Assembly (NCBI GenBank): GCA_047616325.1
Contig: JBLHGN010000172.1
Span: 1 to 7,788, forward strand
Source of the DNA: JBLHGN01 sp047616325
GTDB lineage: Bacteria; Pseudomonadota; Gammaproteobacteria; Pseudomonadales; Cellvibrionaceae
DNA: 7,788 nt
Direction: 5' to 3'
Under the pieces are notes generated by a model. That model saw only the letters and a list, made by a program, of their open reading frames with translations, was not told the DNA's origin and searched no databases. Every line of letters begins with the position of its first letter. Position 1 is the first letter of the stretch. The position numbers and the translations under genes were made by a program. Shown here piece by piece: positions 1 through 6,577 of this stretch.

Positions 1-23
1 AAAAAACTTACTTAGCAGTTTAA

Positions 24-285
24 CATGTTAAATATATTATACCGTTCGAAGAAGCCGCAGAAATACTCGCGCTTACCGAGATTTTTACTCACCGCACAAA
101 AGAGCAAATAGTTACCGAGTTGCTTATGGCCGCGCTCGAAGAAATTGAAAATTATATTCCTTGTTTGCTCAGTAACAGCATCGTTTCTTATGATGATGCC
201 AACATTCGAAGGCGTAGGGATTGCCCCGCACTTTGTCGAAATGAAGGAAAAATATCGTGACTTCTTAGTTGAATCCCTAGCTTAA
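24..285 (+). pseudogene. Frameshifted remnant of a small pilin-assembly / type 1 pili tip component-like protein
   Basis: Two overlapping plus-strand frames together encode a recognisable small protein. The first, open after the stop at 21-23, contains PFEEAAEILALTEIF, then HRTKEQIVTELLMAALEEIE and SYDDAN. The second, from about 190-205, gives FEGVGIAPHFVEMKEKY and ends at TAA 283-285. This order (an E-A-A-x-L-x-A-L-x-E helix, an RTxEQIVxELLxAALxE helix, an acidic turn, then a GVGxxPxF tail) fits a roughly 100-residue family that pipelines label pilin assembly or type 1 pili tip component; the true role is unclear. The frames meet in a GAT/ATG-rich stretch (190-198), which suggests a 1-nt gain or 2-nt loss by slippage. 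The N-terminal part is missing, and the stop at 21-23 blocks an in-frame extension. Family naming is from memory; the frameshift is seen directly, but a sequencing error is possible. Confidence 0.6.
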
Positions 286-408
286 GAGCGGGTTCAGAGT
301 CTAGGGTGTGGGTGTCGACGAGCACATGTTTTTGAAGCTCTTGACGAAAAAGCCGACCTCAGGTTAAAGGTATTTGAAAAAATGGAAAACACTAAGGTCC
401 GTGAGTGA
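286..408 (+). other. Possible short coding remnant between the pilin-like pseudogene and phr
   Basis: In the same frame as the pseudogene tail, after its TAA, the frame stays open to TGA at 406-408. Its last part reads FEALDEKADLRLKVFEKMEN, which is charged and helix-like and looks more like protein than random sequence. There is no convincing start codon or ribosome site, and I do not recognise the family. It could be the end of a decayed gene or chance. The motif GGGTGTGGGTGTC lies inside it at 304-316, which suggests that anything upstream of the charged stretch has been rearranged. Confidence 0.2.
304..316 (+). repeat. GGGTGTGGGTGTC motif, inverted relative to the right-flank array
   Basis: These 13 bases are the exact reverse complement of GACACCCACACCC at 7604-7616 in the right-hand repeat array. 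The matching motif lies about 7.3 kb away in the opposite orientation. Beyond the 13 bases the two sites diverge. The motif is of low complexity, so common origin is inferred. Confidence 0.4.
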
Positions 409-411
409 TTT
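386..411 (-). terminator. Weak hairpin downstream of phr
   Basis: Read on the minus strand just after the photolyase stop, CACT (407-404) pairs with AGTG (393-390). Three flanking A:T pairs lie beyond one mismatch, the loop is 10 nt, and TTTTCC overlaps the end. The position suits a terminator of the cluster, but the stem is short and GC-poor. It could equally be chance. Confidence 0.2.
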
Positions 412-424
412 GTTAATACCATGT

Positions 425-1846
425 TTATAAAACGGTGGCACGTATTGATTGGAATGCCTCCAGCGCCTGCTCTCGCGATACTTTGACATCGACTATCGGC
501 TGTGGGTAGGTTTTTCCCAGCTCAATTCCAGCAGCATCTAATACCGATGGCGGCGCCTCCCAGGGCCTATAGAGATACTTCTCAGGCAAAGCACTCAACT
601 CGGGCACAAAGTGACGCGTGTAAGCGCCCGAAGGATCAAATCTTTCGCCCTGGGTAATTGGGTTAAATACTCGAAAATACGGGGCCGCGTCCGCGCCGCA
701 ACCGGCTATCCACTGCCAACTTGCGCTATTGCTCGCAAGATCGGCGTCAACTAAACAATCCCAGAACCAGCGTTCGCCGTGGTGCCAGTGAAGCAAAAGA
801 TTTTTAACGAGAAATGATCCAACAACCATACGAACACGGTTGTGCATATACCCCGTCTGCCAAAGTTCACGCATTCCGGCATCGACAATGGGGTAACCGG
901 TCATCCCTTGTTGCCAGCAGGCTAACCTTTTTGCGTTGTTACGCCAAGGGAAGAGGTCGAATTTACTTTGCAGGTTTTTACGTGGCAAGCTGGGAAAATG
1001 ATAAAGCAAAGAGTACGAGAATTCTCGCCAGCCGAGTTCACTCAACAGGCAATCTTCATTGCTGCCGTTGCCTGTCCGTTGTACATCGTACCAAATTTGG
1101 TTGGGCGATATTTCTCCCCAATGCAAATGTGGCGACAGGCGTGAGACACAGGCTTTTGCGGGATAGTTGCGCCCCTCTTTATAATCACTAAGACCATCAT
1201 TCACAAATGTTTTTAGTCGGGAGTGTGCCGCAGATTCTCCCGTTTTCCAGCATGATTGAAGACCTGCATCCCAAGCAATTCGAGGCAGTAATTCCAAATC
1301 GTCAATTGATATTTCTGCAAAGTCGCCTTTGGCGAATACGAGCTTTGGTTTTGCGAGCGGCTCTCTCGGCGGCATGGCGTTGAGGCAGCCTCTGCGATAG
1401 AAGGGCGTAAATACTTTGTAGGGCGTACCGTCTTTTTTGTGCACACTCCATGGCTCCCATAGCAGCGAGCCATTAAAGCTATGGGCTTCGAGGCCGAGGT
1501 TAGATAGCATTGTTTTGATCTGTTTGTCCCTGGCGATACGCCAGGGTTCGTAGCACCGGTTCCAATAGACCGAACAGCCGGGTAAATGTTTTGAAAGCTC
1601 GCCAAGAATCTCTTTTGGGTCGCCCCGATAAACGCGAAGCTGACCCCGTAAGCTTTTGTTTAAAGCGTGCAATGACTGGTGCAACCACCAACGACTTGCG
1701 GCACCCATGCTGTGCTTGCCGGCGTTGTCATCATCAAGAATAAAAATGGGCAGTACCTTGCCTCGCTGAGCCGCTGCCACTAACGCGGGGTTATCGGACA
1801 AACGCAGGTCTTGGCGAAACCAATGAATCGCGAATTGATGGGTCAT
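425..1846 (-). CDS. phr: Class I deoxyribodipyrimidine (CPD) photolyase
   Basis: This 473-residue flavoprotein should use blue light to split cyclobutane pyrimidine dimers in DNA. It opens with the family signature WFRQDLRLSDNPAL (residues 9-22) of the N-terminal antenna-binding domain (about 5-165). The C-terminal FAD/DNA-binding domain (about 250-450) carries TGYPIVDAGMREL, YMHNRVRM and DAAPYFRVFNP. Trp301, Trp354 and Trp377 have the spacing of the E. coli electron-transfer triad W306/W359/W382. Glu270 and Trp273 correspond to the lesion-contacting E274/W277, and the Asn four residues before Trp377 corresponds to flavin-contacting N378. Length is normal for the family and no damage is visible. 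The antenna cofactor (folate or deazaflavin) cannot be told by eye. The ATG start directly precedes the conserved N-terminus; no strong Shine-Dalgarno is seen. It is last in the cluster, 122 nt after the SDR gene, so it may have its own promoter. Confidence 0.96.
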   Translation of the reverse strand: MTHQFAIHWFRQDLRLSDNPALVAAAQRGKVLPIFILDDDNAGKHSMGAASRWWLHQSLHALNKSLRGQLRVYRGDPKEILGELSKHLPGCSVYWNRCYEPWRIARDKQIKTMLSNLGLEAHSFNGSLLWEPWSVHKKDGTPYKVFTPFYRRGCLNAMPPREPLAKPKLVFAKGDFAEISIDDLELLPRIAWDAGLQSCWKTGESAAHSRLKTFVNDGLSDYKEGRNYPAKACVSRLSPHLHWGEISPNQIWYDVQRTGNGSNEDCLLSELGWREFSYSLLYHFPSLPRKNLQSKFDLFPWRNNAKRLACWQQGMTGYPIVDAGMRELWQTGYMHNRVRMVVGSFLVKNLLLHWHHGERWFWDCLVDADLASNSASWQWIAGCGADAAPYFRVFNPITQGERFDPSGAYTRHFVPELSALPEKYLYRPWEAPPSVLDAAGIELGKTYPQPIVDVKVSREQALEAFQSIRATVL

Positions 1847-1968
1847 AGATTAATTTCTCGGCTCGTCGGTTTTAGGTTTAAAAGCATGTTTCGATAGTCG
1901 GTGGTTGTCCGATTCATGTTCAACAGAATTGCTAGGGCTACATTGATCCAGTGATTGTCGATAGATAC

Positions 1969-2688
1969 TTAGGCGGGCACTTCCTTGCCATCCCAGGCAA
2001 AGATTTTACCACTATCCACTGGTAGCAGCCCTTCAATAACGCGTAACAGTCGCATCGCCGAATAGTCTGCACTGAAAAGTTTTTCCTTCGGCACACGCTT
2101 TTGGAATGGCTCGGACAGTTCGGTAGCCACTGTACCTGGGTGTAAACCCACTACAATAGCGTATTTTTGACGCCGAGCGACTTCTATGCTGATGGTTTTA
2201 ATTAACATATTGAGCGCCGATTTTGAGGCTCTGTAAGCGTACCAGCCGCCAAGTCGGTTATCAGAGATACTGCCAACACGGGCGGATAATGCGGCAAAAA
2301 CGGCGCGTTGATTGCGCTGTAGCCTAGGTAAAAAGTGCTTGGCGACCAGCGCCGGACCAATGGTATTGGCGAGAAAATTGCGCTCGAAGTGGGCGGCACT
2401 AAGGTCTCTTATTGACTTTTCGGGCATCATATCGGTGTCGTGTAGCACACCGGTGGCAACGATGACGACATCGAGTGGGCCGCTAACAAGGGTGTTTGCT
2501 GCCGCCTCGCTCACTGATCTTTCATCAGCAAAATCTATGTACTCTGAATAGATGTTGGGGCGATAACTTTCCACCGCGCTGCGTGAAAAGGCATATACGG
2601 TATTAGTCCCGTCTTCAGATAATATTTCGACAAAAGCTGAGCCAATTCCGCCTGAAGCGCCAATCACTGCAATGTTTAAGTTTTTCAT
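1969..2688 (-). CDS. C-factor-like short-chain dehydrogenase/reductase (SDR)
   Basis: A 239-residue classical-fold SDR, probably a cytoplasmic NAD(P)(H)-dependent oxidoreductase of unknown substrate. The nucleotide-binding loop GASGGIG is at residues 10-16, followed by a basic SRS after the second strand (35-37), which suggests NADP(H) preference. ATG at 78-80 stands where the NNAG-type motif lies, Asn108 is in NTIG, and the active-site YRASK holds Tyr152 and Lys156 with a Ser at 135 or 140. The segment SARVGSISDNRLGGWYAYRA is typical of the C-factor/CsgA-like branch. Length is normal. The gene lies between the two photolyase genes, 163 nt after the iron-sulfur photolyase and 122 nt before phr, all on one strand. 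A role in redox or cofactor supply for light repair is inferred from position only. Confidence 0.9.
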   Translation of the reverse strand: MKNLNIAVIGASGGIGSAFVEILSEDGTNTVYAFSRSAVESYRPNIYSEYIDFADERSVSEAAANTLVSGPLDVVIVATGVLHDTDMMPEKSIRDLSAAHFERNFLANTIGPALVAKHFLPRLQRNQRAVFAALSARVGSISDNRLGGWYAYRASKSALNMLIKTISIEVARRQKYAIVVGLHPGTVATELSEPFQKRVPKEKLFSADYSAMRLLRVIEGLLPVDSGKIFAWDGKEVPA

Positions 2689-2724
2689 TTATTTATAGAG
2701 ATGCCCTTGAGTGTATAAATATTA

Positions 2725-2741
2725 AAGCCAAAATTCGGCTT
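2725..2741 (-). terminator. Weak hairpin between the FeS-photolyase and the SDR gene
   Basis: On the minus strand AAGCC (2741-2737) pairs with GGCTT (2729-2725) around a 7-nt loop, followed by an A/T-rich TAATATTTATA without a clean U tract. It lies about 110 nt beyond the photolyase stop and could attenuate read-through into the SDR gene. It is too weak to call with confidence. Confidence 0.2.
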
Positions 2742-2762
2742 GATTTGCTGAAAGAGAATTCA

Positions 2763-2852
2763 CTACGGGAGTTTTTTTGCCAATGCTCTTCGCTCTTGCA
2801 GACACTGAGCTGAGGTCTTAGTGGGGTAGTTGAAATAATCATCAAGGGTCAT
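2763..2852 (-). CDS. Candidate 29-aa microprotein overlapping the FeS-photolyase stop codon
   Basis: The ATG at 2852-2850 shares its first base with the TGA stop (2854-2852) of the FeS-photolyase, giving TGATG, a common arrangement for translational re-initiation. The frame runs to TAG at 2765-2763. The product begins MTLDDYFNYPTKTS and ends in a basic, helix-prone segment (LQERRALAKKLP). I do not recognise it. No Shine-Dalgarno precedes it. The start lies in a 10-bp tandem duplication, and removing both copies would join this frame to the photolyase C-terminus. It could therefore also be a former C-terminal extension or a chance frame. The photolyase already ends in LDDL, as relatives usually do (similar to LDAL), which argues against an extension. 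Confidence 0.3.
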   Translation of the reverse strand: MTLDDYFNYPTKTSAQCLQERRALAKKLP

Positions 2853-2862
2853 CAAAGGTCAT
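2843..2862. repeat. 10-bp tandem duplication across the FeS-photolyase stop
   Basis: Two adjacent copies of CAARGGTCAT (2843-2852 and 2853-2862), differing at one base, cover the photolyase stop codon and the start of the candidate microprotein. On the minus strand the unit reads ATGACCYTTG. The unit length is not a multiple of three, so copy-number change would alter the reading frame at this junction. Confidence 0.85.
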
Positions 2863-4414
2863 CTAAGTTTTCCAAACACCAATGCGCACGGGCAAGCGTG
2901 GCTTGCTGAATTTCGTCTGATTGCTTATCCCAATTCCGATATACCATGCCAATGCGAGGATTGTTAGCCAATTTATCGCGGTGCGCATGCATAAAATTCC
3001 AGTAGAGGCTGTTAAGGGGACAGGCATTTTTCGATGACTTTTCCTTAACGTTATAGTGGCAATTTTTACAGTAGTCACTCATTTTATTCACATAATTGCC
3101 ACTAGCCGAATACGGCTTAGTTGCCACCCATCCGCCATCGGCGAATTGGCTCATGCCACGGGTATTGGGCATTTCAACCCACTCTATTGCGTCGATATAA
3201 ACACCGAGATACCAAGCGTCCACTTGGTCTGGATGGATGCCCGTGAGCAGACAAAAATTACCAGTGATCATTAGGCGTTGAATATGGTGCGCGTAGGCAT
3301 AGGTCAAGGACTGGTCGATGGCGTGCTTCATACATTCCATTTGGGTGTTGCCATCCCAAAAATACGGGGGTAAGTCTCGCGTTGCATGGAGTTCGTTGCG
3401 CTCAGCATAGTGAGGCATATTTACCCAATATACGCATCGCACATATTCACGCCAGCCGAGTATTTGGCGAACAAAGCCCTCGATTTGCGCCAGGGTGATA
3501 TGACCCTCAGATTTTTCATAAGCGTCGACGGCTGCTGAGATGACTTCGCGAGGGTGTAGCATCTTGCTGTTGAGCGAAAAAGATAAACGTGAGTGATAAA
3601 GCGTCCATTGCTCGGAGTGTTGACAGGTCATGGCATCCTGAAAACGCCCAAACATAGGTAAACAATAACAACAAAAGTGCTCTAGCAATTGTAATGACTG
3701 GGCGCGCGTTACTGGCCAAAGTAGGGTGTCATCGTAATGACCAAAATAGGAGAGTTGATGTTTTTTTATTCTCCTTATAATATCGGTAACATCGTTAGTA
3801 AAAACAAGTGCTTCTGGAATATTCTGCAAATCATTCGATTTTATCTTCTGCCGATTCTCGCTATCGTAATTCCACTTACCACCAAGAGGTTGGTTGCCAT
3901 CCATAAGGATGTCAAATCGTTTACGCATTTTACGATAAAAAGCTTCCATTCGATTGTGTTGTTTTGGTTTGATAAACCGTGTTAATTCTTCTGATGGAAG
4001 CAAAAAATGCTCGCAATCATATTTGATTACCTCGATGTGACCTGGAAGCGTTAGCTCGCTTAGTTGCTGGAGCATACGGTATTCATCTGGTTGCTGATAC
4101 TGAAATGTTTTGACAGAAAAACGTTTGGCTAACGAAGTAATTAAGTCGCTAAAAGTGTTGTATTGGGCGGTATCATCTAAACTAAGATGCAATATGTGAT
4201 GTCCGCCCGATATCAGCGCATCGGCAAAGTTCTCCATTGCCAAAAAAAACGCACAGATTTTTTGAATATGGTGCTTGACATAGCTTGCCTCTTGTTTGAG
4301 CTCGGCAATCACATAGAGCACGCCTTCATCGGGACCCTTAAACCAGCTGTGCTGGACATTAAGTTGGTCGCCCAGGATTAAGCGCAGCGTATGATAGTTA
4401 TTTTTAAGCTTCAC
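2852..4414 (-). CDS. Iron-sulfur bacterial cryptochrome / (6-4) photolyase (FeS-BCP family)
   Basis: A 520-residue member of the deoxyribodipyrimidine photolyase-related family, probably a light-driven repair enzyme for (6-4) photoproducts with FAD, a lumazine-type antenna and a 4Fe-4S cluster. The N-terminal domain opens with LRLILGDQLN (about residues 10-19). Cys361, Cys449, Cys452 and Cys465 have the spacing 88-3-13, identical to the cluster ligands C350/C438/C441/C454 that I recall for Agrobacterium PhrB. His376-His377 fall where PhrB has its lesion-site His365-His366. The C-terminus ends in NLDDL as is usual. The start is GTG (4414-4412): an in-frame stop lies upstream, the family motif follows within ten residues, and GGGA lies about 7 nt before. 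A 13-codon ORF (4445-4404) overlaps this start in another frame. It follows rudS by 33 nt, so co-transcription is likely. A sensory cryptochrome role cannot be excluded. Confidence 0.94.
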   Translation of the reverse strand: MKLKNNYHTLRLILGDQLNVQHSWFKGPDEGVLYVIAELKQEASYVKHHIQKICAFFLAMENFADALISGGHHILHLSLDDTAQYNTFSDLITSLAKRFSVKTFQYQQPDEYRMLQQLSELTLPGHIEVIKYDCEHFLLPSEELTRFIKPKQHNRMEAFYRKMRKRFDILMDGNQPLGGKWNYDSENRQKIKSNDLQNIPEALVFTNDVTDIIRRIKKHQLSYFGHYDDTLLWPVTRAQSLQLLEHFCCYCLPMFGRFQDAMTCQHSEQWTLYHSRLSFSLNSKMLHPREVISAAVDAYEKSEGHITLAQIEGFVRQILGWREYVRCVYWVNMPHYAERNELHATRDLPPYFWDGNTQMECMKHAIDQSLTYAYAHHIQRLMITGNFCLLTGIHPDQVDAWYLGVYIDAIEWVEMPNTRGMSQFADGGWVATKPYSASGNYVNKMSDYCKNCHYNVKEKSSKNACPLNSLYWNFMHAHRDKLANNPRIGMVYRNWDKQSDEIQQATLARAHWCLENLDDL

Positions 4415-4447
4415 AAATTTTCCCGCGTAGGTCTTGCTCGATCATTT

Positions 4448-5506
4448 TTATAGGACATTTTGCAGCATAAGCTCGCGTGGGTGGGGCTGCATATAATAGG
4501 ACTGATCAATATAAGGGTCTGGGTATTTTCTAAAATGATGACGCAATAAGGTAATGGGAACGATGAGAGGTAAGTAACCTTGTCGATACTGCTCAATGGT
4601 GTGCTCCAACTCGGCTTTATCGTCGGTATCTATGGTGCGTTTTAGATAGCCCTGAATATGCTTAAGTACATTTGTATGGTTTTTTCGATTAGAGGGTTTG
4701 CGGATAATATTGGTGGCCTTTGAAATGTATTGATCGCAATACTCTTTTGTTTCAACATTGCCGATCTGGCTAACCAGTTGCCCTAATTCTCTTGTTTGGT
4801 TTTGGTTGTGACTCATATAAATAAGTTTGTGACGTGCATGGAACTCCACCAGCAATTTCTTGCTTGGTTGCGTTTTAATTAAATCTTGCCAACGTTTGTA
4901 AAGGAAAACACGTTTGATAAAGTTTTCCCGCAGACCTGCATCACCCATGCGGCCCTCTTCTTCTGTAGGCATGTAGGGAAAGGCTTTAAGTATTTCGGAA
5001 GCGTATATACCGACGCCTTCGCGTCGAGGATTGTTGTTGTGGTAAACCTTAACTCTCTCCATGCCACAACTGGGTGAATCTTTTTTGAAAATATATCCAC
5101 TGAGGTGCGAGATCCAGTGAAACTGATTTTTCGCACACGCCGTAAGGGGGGCCGTTACATCAAGAGTGGCGTCTTTCGTTCCAATACAACGTACCTCGCC
5201 GTTGGTTGCATCGCTGACCAGTCGTATCGGTTCGCGCGGAATCCCGAGGCCAATGCTAACTTCGGGGCAGAATGGTTGAAAGTCAAAATATTCGCAAAGC
5301 GTTTTAGTAATGTACGCGTTGTTTTTATGGCCAGAATCAAAGCGAACGCGCTCACCAATTAGGCAGCTGCTGATTCCAATAGGAATTTTTGGCGCTTCGA
5401 GCGGGCTGTCATCTTGTTGTTTTATATCAGTATTGATCATTTGGGTTGTGTGTCGCCTTTTAAACGTTAAGTGTTCAAGTTGCTTTTGCAATTGTTCTTG
5501 AATCAT
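4448..5506 (-). CDS. rudS: RudS-type tRNA 4-thiouridine desulfidase (DUF523/TudS + DUF1722 fusion)
   Basis: A two-domain protein of 352 residues. The DUF523/TudS domain (about 41-180) starts with IPIGISSCLIGERVRFD and contains CPEVSIGLGIPREPIRL and SPSCGM. Cys48, Cys80 and Cys147 in these motifs are the likely three ligands of a 4Fe-4S cluster. The DUF1722 (YbgA-like) domain (about 212-345) has LLVEFHARHKLIYMSHN, LKHIQGYLKR, IEQYRQGYLPLIVPITLLRH and PHPRELMLQN. This fusion is known as RudS, which removes sulfur from s4U in tRNA and so lowers near-UV sensitivity; DUF1722 helps bind tRNA. Start choice: ATG 5506 overlaps the upstream stop as ATGA, favouring coupled translation. An internal ATG at 5440 (Met23) would shorten a non-conserved 40-residue leader. 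Neither has a strong Shine-Dalgarno. In E. coli ybgA also sits beside phr, in line with this context. Confidence 0.9.
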   Translation of the reverse strand: MIQEQLQKQLEHLTFKRRHTTQMINTDIKQQDDSPLEAPKIPIGISSCLIGERVRFDSGHKNNAYITKTLCEYFDFQPFCPEVSIGLGIPREPIRLVSDATNGEVRCIGTKDATLDVTAPLTACAKNQFHWISHLSGYIFKKDSPSCGMERVKVYHNNNPRREGVGIYASEILKAFPYMPTEEEGRMGDAGLRENFIKRVFLYKRWQDLIKTQPSKKLLVEFHARHKLIYMSHNQNQTRELGQLVSQIGNVETKEYCDQYISKATNIIRKPSNRKNHTNVLKHIQGYLKRTIDTDDKAELEHTIEQYRQGYLPLIVPITLLRHHFRKYPDPYIDQSYYMQPHPRELMLQNVL

Positions 5507-6492
5507 TCAAAAAAGTGGTCGACGAATTCGAGCGCAGAAAGATAAGCACCCTCGACTCTACCTCCTGCTGACCATGCTCCGATCGCTGCAACACCGCTTG
5601 GCTTATCTGCAATGACGGACGGCTTTACTTTTTCAGTCCTCACCCGTGCATAACGCCAGTAATGTTTGTAGTCTTGCACTAACTCTAGCGGTCCCGGGGT
5701 GTGCTGCTCAAGCATCGCTGAAAGCCATTTAAGCCCAGTTTTAGTGATATCTACAGGGGTGTTCTTATCGTTTATTTTTGACCATTCGCTGGAGAAATGC
5801 AACATCCATAGATCATCGTAGCTCTGGGACATCTGTCGTTGTGGTCGCGCCGATAGGCGAGAGACCCAGGAAACGACATCGTCTCCAAAGATTCCTTGAA
5901 TTTCTCGTGGGACATTTCCCCGAGTAGCCAGGGCAAGCGCCCAACAAGGCTGATGGATGTCCTCTGGGATTTGGTGCTCAATTGCAGTTCCGGCCAGCAA
6001 GGTTCCACTTTGTTCGGCCGGCAAGCTAACCACGACCCAGTCATAGCAATCGCTGATACGCTCACCGTCAGCGGTCACGAGACTCCACCCATTTGCACCA
6101 AACTCAAGGGCACTAATCCGTGTATTAAAACAGATCTCAATATTGTGAGCCAGCGCATGGGCAATGCTTGCCATATCAGGAACGCTTACATAACGAGTGC
6201 TTGTATCTGGCCGAATTATTAGATCTCCATTCTTCATAGCGTGTGGCGTAAATTGCCAGCACGCCACAACCTTATCCTGTTGCCACTTTGCGACCTGTTT
6301 TTGAAAGCGTTCGCTCCTTGCAGTGAAGTATTGGGCTCCAATATCGATATGTCCCCAGTCGAGACGTTTTGTGGCCAAGCGCCCGCCGACTCCTCGGGAT
6401 TTCTCGAATACTTTGACGTGGATACCCCGCTTAGTAAGAGCTTGTGCCGTCGCTAGGCCAGAGATACCTGCACCGATTATGGCTACTTTCAT
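5503..6492 (-). CDS. Renalase-like FAD-dependent NAD(P)/amine oxidoreductase
   Basis: A 329-residue flavoprotein of the renalase-like amine-oxidase group, probably soluble. The N-terminal dinucleotide-binding fold is explicit: AIIGAGISGLATAQAL (residues 4-19), Glu30 at the end of the second strand, then SRGVGGRLATKR (32-43) and DIGAQYFTAR (50-59). Near the C-terminus IGAWSAGGRVEGAYLSAL closes the FAD site. Characterised bacterial renalases oxidise misconfigured (alpha or 2-/6-dihydro) forms of NAD(P)H; whether this protein does so is unknown. It is the first gene of the block and overlaps rudS by 4 nt, implying coupled translation. I infer a role in flavin or nicotinamide redox balance under light stress. 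The ATG start sits 2 residues before the conserved strand; AAGGT is 14 nt upstream, too far for an ideal ribosome site. Confidence 0.9.
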   Translation of the reverse strand: MKVAIIGAGISGLATAQALTKRGIHVKVFEKSRGVGGRLATKRLDWGHIDIGAQYFTARSERFQKQVAKWQQDKVVACWQFTPHAMKNGDLIIRPDTSTRYVSVPDMASIAHALAHNIEICFNTRISALEFGANGWSLVTADGERISDCYDWVVVSLPAEQSGTLLAGTAIEHQIPEDIHQPCWALALATRGNVPREIQGIFGDDVVSWVSRLSARPQRQMSQSYDDLWMLHFSSEWSKINDKNTPVDITKTGLKWLSAMLEQHTPGPLELVQDYKHYWRYARVRTEKVKPSVIADKPSGVAAIGAWSAGGRVEGAYLSALEFVDHFFE

Positions 6493-6567
6493 AAGTCAAT
6501 ATTTTACCTTGTTTTTCTATGACGTTAAGCCTAGCCATTGGTTACGTGCAAGACCACCAAAAAGTTC

Positions 6568-6577
6568 AGCTTAAGCT
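6568..6577. promoter_or_regulatory. Perfect 10-bp palindrome AGCTTAAGCT upstream of the cluster
   Basis: AGCTTAAGCT is fully self-complementary and lies about 76 nt upstream of the first gene of the cluster, where an operator could be. No regulator is encoded nearby and no known light-regulator (LitR/CarH) or ECF site was recognised. A palindrome of this length can arise by chance. Confidence 0.15.

Noticed and set aside
814..1191. 125-codon plus-strand ORF
   Set aside because: It lies wholly antisense to the conserved catalytic domain of phr and its translation shows no family motif.
1213..1605. 130-codon minus-strand ORF in another frame of phr
   Set aside because: The phr frame is clearly the coding one, with contiguous photolyase homology; this product has no recognisable motifs.
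1944..1949. TGATCC resembling the -35 of ChrR-controlled ECF promoters
   Set aside because: It is on the plus strand and points away from phr, and no matching -10 or downstream plus-strand gene is present.
1891..1964. TCGATAG repeated at 1891 and 1958 upstream of phr as a regulator site
   Set aside because: Only a 7-base match, with 67 nt between copies and no symmetry; expected by chance at this scale.
5896..6222. 108-codon plus-strand ORF
   Set aside because: It is antisense to the renalase-like gene, with no ribosome site or recognisable domain.
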